Source: DASRDU01 sp046331565 (GTDB lineage Bacteria > Acidobacteriota > Blastocatellia > RBC074). From it: a DNA stretch of 64,000 bases. The notes under the pieces were generated by a model that did not search any database, had not been told where the DNA came from, and saw nothing but the letters and a program-made list of their open reading frames with translations. Positions 9,001 to 17,129 of this stretch are shown one piece after another. The first letter of the stretch is position 1. The number at the start of each line of letters is the position of its first letter. Position numbers and translations under genes: made by a program. The stretch covers positions 1,178,001 through 1,242,000 of the forward strand of contig JAXLQP010000002.1 of the NCBI GenBank assembly GCA_046331565.1, in the 5' to 3' direction.

Positions 9001-9816
9001 ATGAGCCATACTTACGAACACCTGCTGATTGATACGACCCCCGAAGGCGTGCGCACGGTCACGCTCAACCGGCCTGAAAAATTCAATGCGGTCAATTCGC
9101 AACTCGCCGTCGAACTGCCGCAGGCTGTCAACGAAGCTGCCGCTGATGACACAGTGCGCGTGGTCGTCATTACCGGCGCGGGCAAAGGGTTTTGCGCCGG
9201 GCTTGATCTGACCGATGCATCAACGAGAAAAGCCTTTCAGGAAGGGCTGGCCCGCAGTCGGCACGAACGGCTGGATGATTTGCAGTGGGTGGGCCGGTGG
9301 GCGCTCGCGCTGACGCAGTGCGACAAGCCGGTGATTGCAGCGATCAACGGGCCTGCGGCGGGCGCGGGCTTCGGGCTGACGCTGGCGGCTGACATTCGCC
9401 TGGTCAGCGAAGCCGCGACGATGACCGCTGGTTATGCCCGTATTGGTTTGTCGCCCGATGCCGGAGTGACGTGGTTTCTGCCGCGTCTGGTCGGCGTTTC
9501 ACGCGCCACTGAACTGATTCTGACGGCCCGCGACATCAAAGCCGACGAGGCCGAAAGAATCGGGCTGGCAAGCCGCGTCTTTGCGGCTGACAACTTTGCC
9601 GAAGCGGTCGCCGCTTATGCCGCGCACCTGGCCGCCGGGCCGCCGCTGGCGCTGGCGCTGACGAAACGACTGCTGGCCGTGACGACTGAGACTGATCTGA
9701 CCACGCAGTTGAAACTGGAACTGGCGATGATTCAGCGCGGCTTCGGCACGGCTGATAACATTGAAGCGATTCGCGCTTTCGCTGAAAAACGCAAACCCGT
9801 TTTCACCGGCAGTTAA
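9001..9816 (+). CDS. Enoyl-CoA hydratase/isomerase family protein
   Basis: Crotonase-fold protein of 271 residues with GAGAGG-like ribosome-binding bases (gagagga) 6-12 nt upstream of the ATG. The family signature spans GAGKGFCAGLDL (first half of the oxyanion hole) and INGPAAGAGFGLTLAADIRL (second half), then ATMTAGYARIGLSPDAG. Likely substrates are 2-enoyl-CoA esters in fatty-acid breakdown or aromatic degradation. The catalytic Glu pair of mitochondrial-type hydratases is not obvious, and an Asp (PDAG) occupies the second position, as in PaaG-like isomerases. An acyl-CoA ligase lies 7 kb downstream but is not in the same operon. Confidence 0.87.
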   Translation: MSHTYEHLLIDTTPEGVRTVTLNRPEKFNAVNSQLAVELPQAVNEAAADDTVRVVVITGAGKGFCAGLDLTDASTRKAFQEGLARSRHERLDDLQWVGRWALALTQCDKPVIAAINGPAAGAGFGLTLAADIRLVSEAATMTAGYARIGLSPDAGVTWFLPRLVGVSRATELILTARDIKADEAERIGLASRVFAADNFAEAVAAYAAHLAAGPPLALALTKRLLAVTTETDLTTQLKLELAMIQRGFGTADNIEAIRAFAEKRKPVFTGS

Positions 9817-9829
9817 CCGGATTGAGATG

Positions 9830-9935
9830 CTCATTCTTCTCATCTCTTCCTCTCTGTGCCTCTGCGCCTGCGGCGTAAAACTTTATCTCACGCAGAGGCG
9901 CAGAGGCACAGAGAGGAAGAGATGAGAAGAATGAG
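9830..9935. repeat. Long inverted repeat (about 40-bp arms)
   Basis: Left arm from 9830 (ctcattcttctcatctcttc onward) and right arm 9891-9935 are near-perfect reverse complements around a loop of about 20 bases. The right arm shares its sequence with the in-frame repeat in tilS at 1729-1766. It lies between two plus-strand genes and has no T-tract. Confidence 0.88.
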
Positions 9936-9988
9936 TTCTGGTTGGCGTGACGGTGATTTACTTTGATTTGAGAAAGGCAGGTTGACCC

Positions 9989-10399
9989 ATGACGCAGGCT
10001 TCACCGGCCATTGCTGCTGCCCTGGCGCGCTGGCATCAGTGTGTGGCTGACAGGGACATGACCACGCTGCGCGATATTCTGGCTGATGATGTGCGCTTTC
10101 ATTCGCCGTTTTTGTGGAAGCCGAAAGAGGGCAAAGACGCGGCGATGATGATTCTGAGCAATGTCGTGCAGGTCTTTGAGGATTTCAAATATCACCGTGA
10201 AATGACTGACGGCACGACGTGGACGCTGGAATTCAGCGCGCGCGTGGGCGAACTGGCGCTCAAGGGCGTGGATATTATCCGGTTCACTGAAGACGGCAGG
10301 ATTGCTGATTTCGAGGTGATGATTCGTCCGGCGAATGCCTTGCAGGCGCTGGGCGCGGAAATGGGGCGTCGCCTGGCGGCGCAGGCAGAAGGAAACTGA
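9989..10399 (+). CDS. NTF2-like/SnoaL-fold protein
   Basis: A 136-residue cone-shaped-fold protein. The N-terminal helices (ALARWHQCVADRDMTTLRDIL), then ADDVRFHSPF, and the C-terminal strands DIIRFTEDGRIADFEVMIRP, match the nuclear-transport-factor-2/SnoaL superfamily. Members range from small-ring isomerases to non-catalytic binding proteins, so no reaction is assigned. Its TGA overlaps the galT ATG by one base, making it the first gene of the overlapping 9989-14840 cassette. That argues for co-translation with the sugar genes. Confidence 0.8.
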   Translation: MTQASPAIAAALARWHQCVADRDMTTLRDILADDVRFHSPFLWKPKEGKDAAMMILSNVVQVFEDFKYHREMTDGTTWTLEFSARVGELALKGVDIIRFTEDGRIADFEVMIRPANALQALGAEMGRRLAAQAEGN

Positions 10400-11463
10400 T
10401 GGATTCAGCAAATAACACCGACGCCGTCTGGGAACAAAGATGGCATCCGCTGCGGCGTGAATGGGTGATCGTGGCGTCGCATCGCAATACGCGCCCCTGG
10501 AGCGGCAAGACCGAAAACATTGCCGAAGCCGACGCACCCGCTTATGACCCGACCTGTTATTTATGCCCTGGCAATCCGCGCAGCGGCGGCGCGCTCAACC
10601 CGCCTTACGAGGGCGTTTTTGTTTTCACGAATGATCATCCGCCGACCGGCCCCGATGCGCCTGAAGCGAATGACAATGACGGATTGTATCGCGTGACTCC
10701 GGCCAGGGGCTTGTGTCGCGTCGTGTGTTACAGCCCGCGTCACGATCTGCCGCTGGCATTGTTGCCGGTGGAGCAGGTCGCCGCGCTCATTGAAGCCTGG
10801 CGCGATGAATACGTCAGCCTGGGCGCGCGGCCTGAGGTCAGTCACGTCCTGATTTTTGAAAACAAGGGCAAGGAGGTCGGCGTCAGCAATCCGCATCCGC
10901 ATTGTCAGATTTACGCGACGAACTTTGTTTTCTCGCTGGTCGAGCGCGAAGAAGCGGCAGCGACTGAATACCGCGAACGCACGGGGCGCAACCTGTTTGC
11001 CGACGTGATTGCCGCGGAACAACGCGACGGGCGGCGCATCATTGCTGAAAATGAACGCGCCATCGCCTTCGTGCCGTTCTTTGCGCGCTATGCTTACGAA
11101 GTTTATGTGCTGCCCAAAGCGCATCGTCGCTCGCTGGCCGACCTGACGGCTGAAGACGTGCGCGATCTGGCAGCGGTCTTACAAACGGTGCTGATCAAAT
11201 ACGACAATCTTTTTTCAATGCCGTTTCCGTATCTGCTGGCCATTCACCAGGCGCCGACTGATGGCGGCAGTCACGATGAATTTTACCTGCACATTGAATT
11301 GCAGCCGCCGTTGCGACAGCCCGGACTGCTGAAGTTTCTGGCCGGGCCTGAACTTGGCGGCGGCAATTTTCTGAGCGACACCTCGCCCGAAGCCAAAGCC
11401 GCCGAATTGCAGGCCGCAGGCAGCATTCATTACCTGCAAAACACCCACAGGCCGGTTGAATAA
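10399..11463 (+). CDS. galT: Galactose-1-phosphate uridylyltransferase
   Basis: HIT-superfamily nucleotidyltransferase (354 residues) exchanging UMP between UDP-glucose and galactose 1-phosphate in the Leloir pathway. The active-site motif NPHPHCQIYA carries the nucleophilic His. The zinc-ligand segment CYLCPGN and the downstream histidines IHQAP and HIELQPP match the family. An AAGGA precedes the ATG. It is followed, with a 4-nt gap, by a phosphatase gene and then a GHMP kinase. The neighbours raise the possibility that its physiological sugar 1-phosphate is L-arabinose 1-phosphate rather than, or as well as, galactose 1-phosphate. Confidence 0.92.
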   Translation: MDSANNTDAVWEQRWHPLRREWVIVASHRNTRPWSGKTENIAEADAPAYDPTCYLCPGNPRSGGALNPPYEGVFVFTNDHPPTGPDAPEANDNDGLYRVTPARGLCRVVCYSPRHDLPLALLPVEQVAALIEAWRDEYVSLGARPEVSHVLIFENKGKEVGVSNPHPHCQIYATNFVFSLVEREEAAATEYRERTGRNLFADVIAAEQRDGRRIIAENERAIAFVPFFARYAYEVYVLPKAHRRSLADLTAEDVRDLAAVLQTVLIKYDNLFSMPFPYLLAIHQAPTDGGSHDEFYLHIELQPPLRQPGLLKFLAGPELGGGNFLSDTSPEAKAAELQAAGSIHYLQNTHRPVE

Positions 11464-11467
11464 AGCG

Positions 11468-12487
11468 ATGACAACTTACGATCACGACGAAGTCAGAAAG
11501 CGGCTGGTGCGCGTGGGCGAGCGCGTGCGCGATCACGTGCTCGGTGAATTGCAGCGGCAGTCAGCCGAAGCGTTGTCTGCCGTAGCGTTTGAAAGCGCGG
11601 CTGACACGATCTATGAAATTGATCGTTCGGTTGAGAACGTGCTGCTGCCTGCGCTTGCTGAAGAACTCGCTCCGGCGCTGTCGTTCGCGCTGATCTGCGA
11701 AGGCGTGAATGACGAACAGCCGCTGGCCTTTCCCGCCGGAACTGCGGTTGATGACTGCACGGCGCGCATCATCATTGATCCGATAGACGGCACGCGCCCG
11801 ATTATGTACAACAAACGCAGCGCGTGGGTGCTGATCGGTGTCGCGCCCAATCGCGGCGAGCAGACGACGCTCAGAGACATTGACCTCGCGGTGCAGGTTG
11901 AAATTCCGACCACGCGCGCGGCGGTGGCCGATACGCTGTGGGCAGTGCGCAGCCAGGGCGTCAGCGGCGAAACGGTCAGCCTGGCCGGTGGCGGGCGCAG
12001 AGCCTTTCAGCCGCAGCCATCGCGGGCGAAATCGGTGCGCGGCGGGTTTGCAATGCTCGTGAGTTTCTTTCCGCTCGGCAAGGATGTGCTGGCGACAATC
12101 GAAGAAAATCTGGTCGCTGAACTGATGCAGGGCGCGGAATTCAAGACCGCGCTTTTCAACGATCAGTACCTTTCGACCGGCGGGCAGTTGTACGAACTGA
12201 TGATGGGACACGACCGGATGATTGCCGATGTGCGCTCGCTGCTTTACGACAGGTTCCGGCGCGAAGGCCGACCCGTCGGCCATTCGTGTCATCCATACGA
12301 CGCCTGCACCGCGCTGATTGCTGAAGAGGCCGGAGTCATTGTTACCGACGGGCGCGGACAGCCACTTGATGCGCCGCTGGTGACGACCGCTGATATTTCC
12401 TGGATCGGTTATGCCAACGCGGCCATTCGTGATGAAATCGAACCCGTGCTGCTGCGACTGCTTGAACGTTACGAATTACTGCCATGA
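11468..12487 (+). CDS. Inositol-monophosphatase-family phosphatase
   Basis: 339 residues from the ATG at 11468. A TTG 12 bp upstream is possible but overlaps galT. Metal-dependent, Li-sensitive-type phosphatase fold: a glutamate in ICEGVND takes the EE-motif position, IIIDPIDGTRPIMYNKRSAW holds the metal-binding DPIDGT, and CHPYDACTALIAEEAG corresponds to the C-terminal W/PxDxxAG motif. Lying between a sugar-1-phosphate uridylyltransferase and a sugar kinase, it may dephosphorylate a sugar phosphate or dispose of excess sugar 1-phosphate, but the substrate is inference. Its last 4 bases overlap the next start (ATGA). Confidence 0.85.
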   Translation: MTTYDHDEVRKRLVRVGERVRDHVLGELQRQSAEALSAVAFESAADTIYEIDRSVENVLLPALAEELAPALSFALICEGVNDEQPLAFPAGTAVDDCTARIIIDPIDGTRPIMYNKRSAWVLIGVAPNRGEQTTLRDIDLAVQVEIPTTRAAVADTLWAVRSQGVSGETVSLAGGGRRAFQPQPSRAKSVRGGFAMLVSFFPLGKDVLATIEENLVAELMQGAEFKTALFNDQYLSTGGQLYELMMGHDRMIADVRSLLYDRFRREGRPVGHSCHPYDACTALIAEEAGVIVTDGRGQPLDAPLVTTADISWIGYANAAIRDEIEPVLLRLLERYELLP

Positions 12488-13926
12488 CGCCTGCTGATCT
12501 GATCTCACCTGACACGCTGCCTGGCTATGACGGTCTTGTGGCCCGCCTGCGAACTGATGAGCGAAGTTTTTTCGATTCTGCGCAGCCTGTTTTTATTGCC
12601 CGCGCGCCGGGAAGACTGGATGTCATGGGCGGCATCGCTGATTACTCCGGCGCGACGGTGTGCGAAATGCCGATTGCTGAAGCGGCGCTGGTTGCCCTGC
12701 AATGGCGCGACGATGGACTCATTCGCGTGCGCACCACCGCTGCTGTCAGCACGCCTGAAATTTCATTGCGCCTGAATGAACTGTTCGCTGGTGGCGCAGC
12801 GCCGGATTACGCGACCGCCAGTGCGCGGCTGGCGAAATCAGCGGCGCGTGCCTGGGCAGCTTACATCGTCGGCGCGCTGATCGTGCTGGCGCGCGAAGCC
12901 GGTGTGAAGTTCACACGCGGCGCCAACCTGCTGGTTGATTCAAGCGTGCCCCTGGGCAAGGGCGTCAGTTCATCAGCCGCGATTGAAGTCGCCACGCTGC
13001 GCGCTCTGACCGCCGCAGTCGGCCTTGAGATTGATGGTTACGATCTCGCAGTGCTGGCGCAGATGGTTGAGAATCGCGTGGCCGGTGCGCCGTGCGGATT
13101 GATGGATCAACTGACTTCGGCGCTCGGTCGTGAAGATCACCTGCTGTGCATTCGCTGTCAGGGCCGCAGCGAACCTGCGCTGATTCGCATTCCGTCGCAA
13201 CTGCATTTCATCGGCATTGATTCAGGTGTGCGTCACGCCGTCAGCGGAGCAAGTTACGGCGACGTGCGAACAGCGGCCTTTATGGGCTGGCGCATCATTG
13301 CCGATCATCTGAAACTGAAAGCCGAAGCTGCCAGTGATGGTCAGGTGCGAATTGATGATCCGGTTTACGGCGGTTATCTGACAAATATCCCGCCATCGGT
13401 TTTTCAGGCGCGTTATGCCGGGCGGCTGCCTGAGCGAATGAACGGCGCTGAGTTTCTTGAGCGTTACGGCGGCATCACTGATGCGGTGACGCGCGTTGAT
13501 GCGAACACGGATTACGCGGTGCGTGCGGCAGCGGCGCATCCGGTTGAGGAGGAGCATCGCATTCGCCTGTTCATTTCGCTGCTTGAATCGGCGTCAACTG
13601 ATGATGAAAGGCTCAGGCTGCTCGGTGAACTGATGTTTCAGTCGCACGAAAGTTACAGCCGCTGCGGCCTGGGCAGCGACGCGACGGATGAACTGGTTGA
13701 AGCCGTGCGCCAGGCCGGGCCGCAGTGTGGATTATTCGGAGCAAAGATCACTGGTGGCGGTTCGGGCGGCACAGTGGCTGTGCTGGCGGCTGGTGAAGCG
13801 GGCCTTGCCGCCGCGCAGAAGGTCGCGCAAAGTTATGCTCGCAGGCGCGGCATCAAACCTTATCTGTTCCGCGCCTCATCGCCCGGTGCCATGAGCGTGG
13901 CCGTCAAAGAGATCAGCCTGACCTGA
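12484..13926 (+). CDS. GHMP kinase, L-arabinokinase/galactokinase-like
   Basis: A 480-residue ATP-dependent sugar C1-kinase of the GHMP superfamily. The first motif is RAPGRLDVMGGIADYSG. The MGGIADYSG form is characteristic of plant L-arabinokinase (ARA1) and differs from the galactokinase consensus ending in GEHTDYN. The ATP loop VPLGKGVSSSAAIEVA, the GLMDQLTSALG segment and the C-terminal KITGGGSGGTVAVL loop are intact. Together with galT and a phosphatase in one overlapping operon this suggests an L-arabinose or galactose salvage route to UDP-sugars. The assignment over galactokinase is from motif 1 and the C-terminal block only. Confidence 0.83.
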   Translation: MTPADLISPDTLPGYDGLVARLRTDERSFFDSAQPVFIARAPGRLDVMGGIADYSGATVCEMPIAEAALVALQWRDDGLIRVRTTAAVSTPEISLRLNELFAGGAAPDYATASARLAKSAARAWAAYIVGALIVLAREAGVKFTRGANLLVDSSVPLGKGVSSSAAIEVATLRALTAAVGLEIDGYDLAVLAQMVENRVAGAPCGLMDQLTSALGREDHLLCIRCQGRSEPALIRIPSQLHFIGIDSGVRHAVSGASYGDVRTAAFMGWRIIADHLKLKAEAASDGQVRIDDPVYGGYLTNIPPSVFQARYAGRLPERMNGAEFLERYGGITDAVTRVDANTDYAVRAAAAHPVEEEHRIRLFISLLESASTDDERLRLLGELMFQSHESYSRCGLGSDATDELVEAVRQAGPQCGLFGAKITGGGSGGTVAVLAAGEAGLAAAQKVAQSYARRRGIKPYLFRASSPGAMSVAVKEISLT

Positions 13927-14840
13927 TGAAGAAAATGCTGAAACGATCCTTCAATGTCGTCATCGCCCTGCTATTGCTGGCTGGCGCGAGCGTGGCGCAA
14001 ACGGTAAAGCCGGAAAAGCTCGCGGCCACTGATGAACAGGTGCGCGCTGAAATTGCAAAGTTCAAGGGCCGCGTTTCGCTCTTTGCGAAAAATCTGGACA
14101 CGGGCGCGACTTATGAAATCAATGCCGATGAACCTGTGCGCACGGCCAGCACGATCAAGCTGCCGATTATGGTGGCGGCATTCGCGCTCGCGGCTGAAGG
14201 CAAAGTGAAATGGACGGATGAACTCACGCTGACCGATAAAAAGAAGGTGCAGGGTTCGGGCGTGTTGCAGGAACTTTCTGACGGGTTGCGGCTGACGCTG
14301 CGCGACGCGGTCACGCTGATGATTGTGCTGAGCGACAACACGGCGACCAACCTGACGCTCGATGCGCTCGGCGGCGGCGACGTGGTGAATGAAAAGCTTG
14401 AATCACTCGGCTTTCTCAAGCTCACGCGCTCACTCAATAAAATCGGCGGTGGCGGCGAAACGAAGGAGCGGCAGAAGGACAACAACAAACGTTTCGGCAT
14501 TGGCCGCAGCACTCCGCGCGAGATGGTGATGCTGCTTGAAAAACTCGAACGCGGCGAAATCGTTTCGCCTGCGGCGTCGAAAGAGATGATCGGCATTCTC
14601 AAACGTCAGCAGTACCACGACGGCATCGGGCGCACGCTGAAAGGCGTTGAGATTGCCAGCAAACCCGGCGCGCTCGATCACCTGCGCAGCGATGTCGGCA
14701 TCATTTACACGCCGCGTGGCCGCATTGCGATGGCGATCACCTGCGAAGACATTCCTGAAATTGATTACACGAATGACAATCCCGGCAACCTGCTGATGTC
14801 GCGGCTGTCACTGCTGCTGATTGACGGGCTGGGCAAATAA
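13926..14840 (+). CDS. Exported class A beta-lactamase-like serine hydrolase
   Basis: 304 residues with a signal peptide (MKKMLKRSFNVVIALLLLAG, cleavage after SVAQ). The serine-penicillin-recognising motifs are S75-T-I-K78, S136-D-N138 and K246-P-G in place of K-T-G. Spacing between them matches class A beta-lactamases. Around the position of Glu166 (about residue 172 here) I read SLNKIG with no glutamate, so a deacylating beta-lactamase is doubtful. A D,D-peptidase-like or other periplasmic hydrolase is as likely. Its ATG overlaps the kinase stop by one base, which makes it the fifth gene of the sugar cassette. Confidence 0.82.
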   Translation: MKKMLKRSFNVVIALLLLAGASVAQTVKPEKLAATDEQVRAEIAKFKGRVSLFAKNLDTGATYEINADEPVRTASTIKLPIMVAAFALAAEGKVKWTDELTLTDKKKVQGSGVLQELSDGLRLTLRDAVTLMIVLSDNTATNLTLDALGGGDVVNEKLESLGFLKLTRSLNKIGGGGETKERQKDNNKRFGIGRSTPREMVMLLEKLERGEIVSPAASKEMIGILKRQQYHDGIGRTLKGVEIASKPGALDHLRSDVGIIYTPRGRIAMAITCEDIPEIDYTNDNPGNLLMSRLSLLLIDGLGK

Positions 14841-14844
14841 AACA

Positions 14845-15288
14845 TCAGCTACCCTGAGACGCAGGCATCGAATGCAGGTATTCATTCATAAACCTGAGTT
14901 CCTCGTTCTTCTCTTCGATCTCGTTTTGCAGCAGGTCGCGCAGTGAAACAAAGCCGAGCAACTGTCCGTCCTCAACGACCGGCAGGTGACGGCAGCGCGC
15001 ATGCTGCATGCGCCGCATGGCTTCGGTGTGATTCTCGCCCGGATGACAGGTCACTACCTCGCTGGTCATCACTTCGGAAATAAGCGTTTCAGCCGGAGCG
15101 CGTCCGGCCACCACAACGCGGGTCATCAGGTCGCGCTCGGAAAAAACACCGATCAGCCGGTTACCCTCGACGACCGGCGCTGCACCGATGCGTTTGTCGG
15201 CCATAAATTCAGCGGCTTCAAGCACGGTCATCTGCGGATTGATCGTCCAGGTTTCGCGTCCGCGAACGATGGAATGCAACGTGTTCAT
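14845..15288 (-). CDS. CBS-domain pair protein
   Basis: A 147-residue cytoplasmic protein consisting almost entirely of two CBS motifs: residues about 8-65 (MTVLEAAEFMADKRIGAAPV, LIGVFSERDLM) and about 75-130 (ARCRHLPVVEDGQLLGFVSLRDLL). Such stand-alone pairs bind adenine nucleotides and act as energy-sensing modules for partner proteins. A GGAGGA lies about 8 nt upstream of the ATG. It converges on the beta-lactamase-like gene with a 4-nt gap, leaving no room for a dedicated terminator. Confidence 0.9.
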   Translation of the reverse strand: MNTLHSIVRGRETWTINPQMTVLEAAEFMADKRIGAAPVVEGNRLIGVFSERDLMTRVVVAGRAPAETLISEVMTSEVVTCHPGENHTEAMRRMQHARCRHLPVVEDGQLLGFVSLRDLLQNEIEEKNEELRFMNEYLHSMPASQGS

Positions 15289-15475
15289 CGCATAATCCTC
15301 CCGGCCCGTTGCAGGGCCTCAGCGTGAGCCATGTCAGGCAGGGCAGGCTCACCGAACAGGTTGTGGAAGCGGGTGAATGCTGCCGACATTGTAGGCCGCG
15401 CCCTGAAAAAGCTCAATCAACAATTCCTGAGTCAAACGCGGGAGACTGGATTAAGCTTCAGCAGGTTCAGTTTGC

Positions 15476-15481
15476 TATGAT
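15476..15481 (+). promoter_or_regulatory. Possible -10 element (TATGAT)
   Basis: TATGAT preceded by a TTTGC context, 50 bases upstream of the TPR gene. No convincing -35 is seen at 16-18 bp, so support is weak. Confidence 0.3.
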
Positions 15482-15531
15482 ACTCTCCAGCCGCTCTGGA
15501 TTATTCAGCCTGATTACGGATAAACAGAAAG

Positions 15532-17070
15532 ATGAAAACGAGTCGCTGGTTGATTGCCGCCTTGTTGCTGGTGCTGCTGGTTGCCGGGAAAGCGGTTGTT
15601 TCTGACCTGAAACTGCGGAGACTCAGGGCTGAGGCTGTAAACAGTCCGCTGGCCTGTGCGCTATATGCAGCACAGCGGATCGGGAAACCCGATAATGGTG
15701 AAGACCTGGCGAAATCAGCAGTGGCTTATGCTAAAGCAGGTAACTTTGATCGAGCTTCACAAATTATTGATTCAATCGAAGAGACCGCCTGGTTTGTCGT
15801 GACACCCAGGCTGAGTTTTCACCTTCAGAAGCAACTGATCAGTAATCAGGAATACAAAGCAGAATCATGCTTTGTAGTTGCCTTGTTATGTCGAAGAGCC
15901 GGATTGCAGGCGAAAGCGGAAGAACTCTTCTCCAGATACAAACAACTTTCTGAAAAGCTGACCAATAGTTACGACAGAACTGAATACCTTGAGAGAATTG
16001 CTCTCCTCTGCGCTGATATTGGAGAAGATGATCTGGCTGTTCAGATCATCAGCACCCAATACTTCGGATTACTGAAACTGAGTGATAAGTACCTTGAGAT
16101 GGGTAAAAGAGAAAAGGCTGAGAGAATCCTTGCCCTGGTGGCGAAACTGATTGATTCAACAGATGAGCCGGAAAGAAAAGGCTTGATTCTGACAGATATT
16201 GCCCAACAGCATCTAAAGGCTGGAAATGAGGAAGGAGCCTTTGAAGCCCTGGAAAAGACCATTGAACTGTCTGCTCAGGTAAAAGACAAACTTTATGCTC
16301 CGAATCACACAGATCCAGCCAGGTCGCAGATGCTGGCCAGAGCATCAGAAATCCAGGCTGAAGCCGGGCAATGCGAGCGCGCACGGAAGACAACAGAAAT
16401 GATTGAGGACGATGACACCAGGTCAGCATCTATTGGCAAACTGATTCCACTTTGCGTGAGGACAATGGGATTTGACCAGGCAGGCTCTATGGCAAAGACT
16501 TTGCGTTACTACGACCGGGGGCGCGCGCTTTCGGGAATTGCGAGCGCGCTGGCCGAAGAAGCAAAATACGAAGAAGCATTGCAAACTACAGCACAAATTG
16601 AATCGCCTGACCAAAAGGCTGAAGCCTTGCTTGGAATAGCCGGGCAGTATGCCAGAGCAGGCGAAAGAGAGAGTGCCGCAGAAATTCTGACTCAGGCCTC
16701 GGAGATTGCCAGAACCAGAGACTACAGGCCTTTCATCAGCACGATGACTGAAATAGCATTCAAATATCTTGAACTCGGTGAACGGGAAAAGGCTTTACAG
16801 TGTTTTGCTGAAGCAGGCAGACAAGATTGCAGTGGAGCCGACATTCTTGAAGCTGCAAATAAAGCAATCACGGCAGGAGATTACAGGCTGGCCATTGAGA
16901 TAATCCACCTGATTACGTCAGGAACGTGCGTTGATGACCTATGGAATGACACAAGTCTACAGCTCAGAGCACAGGCTGTTGTCGAAGTTGCAATCAAACT
17001 TGCTGAATCCCGCCGCACAGTTGATGATGAGACACGAAAGCTGTTGGGCGAAATGGTCAGCCTGCTCTGA
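15532..17070 (+). CDS. Membrane-anchored TPR-like repeat protein, unknown function
   Basis: 512 residues. One N-terminal hydrophobic helix (WLIAALLLVLLVAGKAVV) is probably an uncleaved anchor or signal. The rest is helical repeat, with degenerate TPR-like units recognisable as YAKAGNFDRASQIIDSI, YLEMGKREKAERILALV, HLKAGNEEGAFEALEKT, YARAGERESAAEILTQA and YLELGEREKALQCFAEA. It is presumably a scaffold facing the periplasm. By eye the gene is clearly more AT-rich than its neighbours (runs such as aatcaggaatacaaagcaga), which hints at transfer. No enzyme motif is present. The upstream gap is about 240 bp. Confidence 0.8.
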   Translation: MKTSRWLIAALLLVLLVAGKAVVSDLKLRRLRAEAVNSPLACALYAAQRIGKPDNGEDLAKSAVAYAKAGNFDRASQIIDSIEETAWFVVTPRLSFHLQKQLISNQEYKAESCFVVALLCRRAGLQAKAEELFSRYKQLSEKLTNSYDRTEYLERIALLCADIGEDDLAVQIISTQYFGLLKLSDKYLEMGKREKAERILALVAKLIDSTDEPERKGLILTDIAQQHLKAGNEEGAFEALEKTIELSAQVKDKLYAPNHTDPARSQMLARASEIQAEAGQCERARKTTEMIEDDDTRSASIGKLIPLCVRTMGFDQAGSMAKTLRYYDRGRALSGIASALAEEAKYEEALQTTAQIESPDQKAEALLGIAGQYARAGERESAAEILTQASEIARTRDYRPFISTMTEIAFKYLELGEREKALQCFAEAGRQDCSGADILEAANKAITAGDYRLAIEIIHLITSGTCVDDLWNDTSLQLRAQAVVEVAIKLAESRRTVDDETRKLLGEMVSLL

Positions 17071-17129
17071 TCAAAGCAGCAGGACATGCAATCACTCAAA
17101 TCATCAGTCTCCATCTAACGAGGTCAACC

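Noticed and set aside
9001..9816. Beta-oxidation operon with the acyl-CoA synthetase at 17130
   Set aside because: The genes are 7 kb apart and separated by unrelated cassettes and opposite-strand genes.
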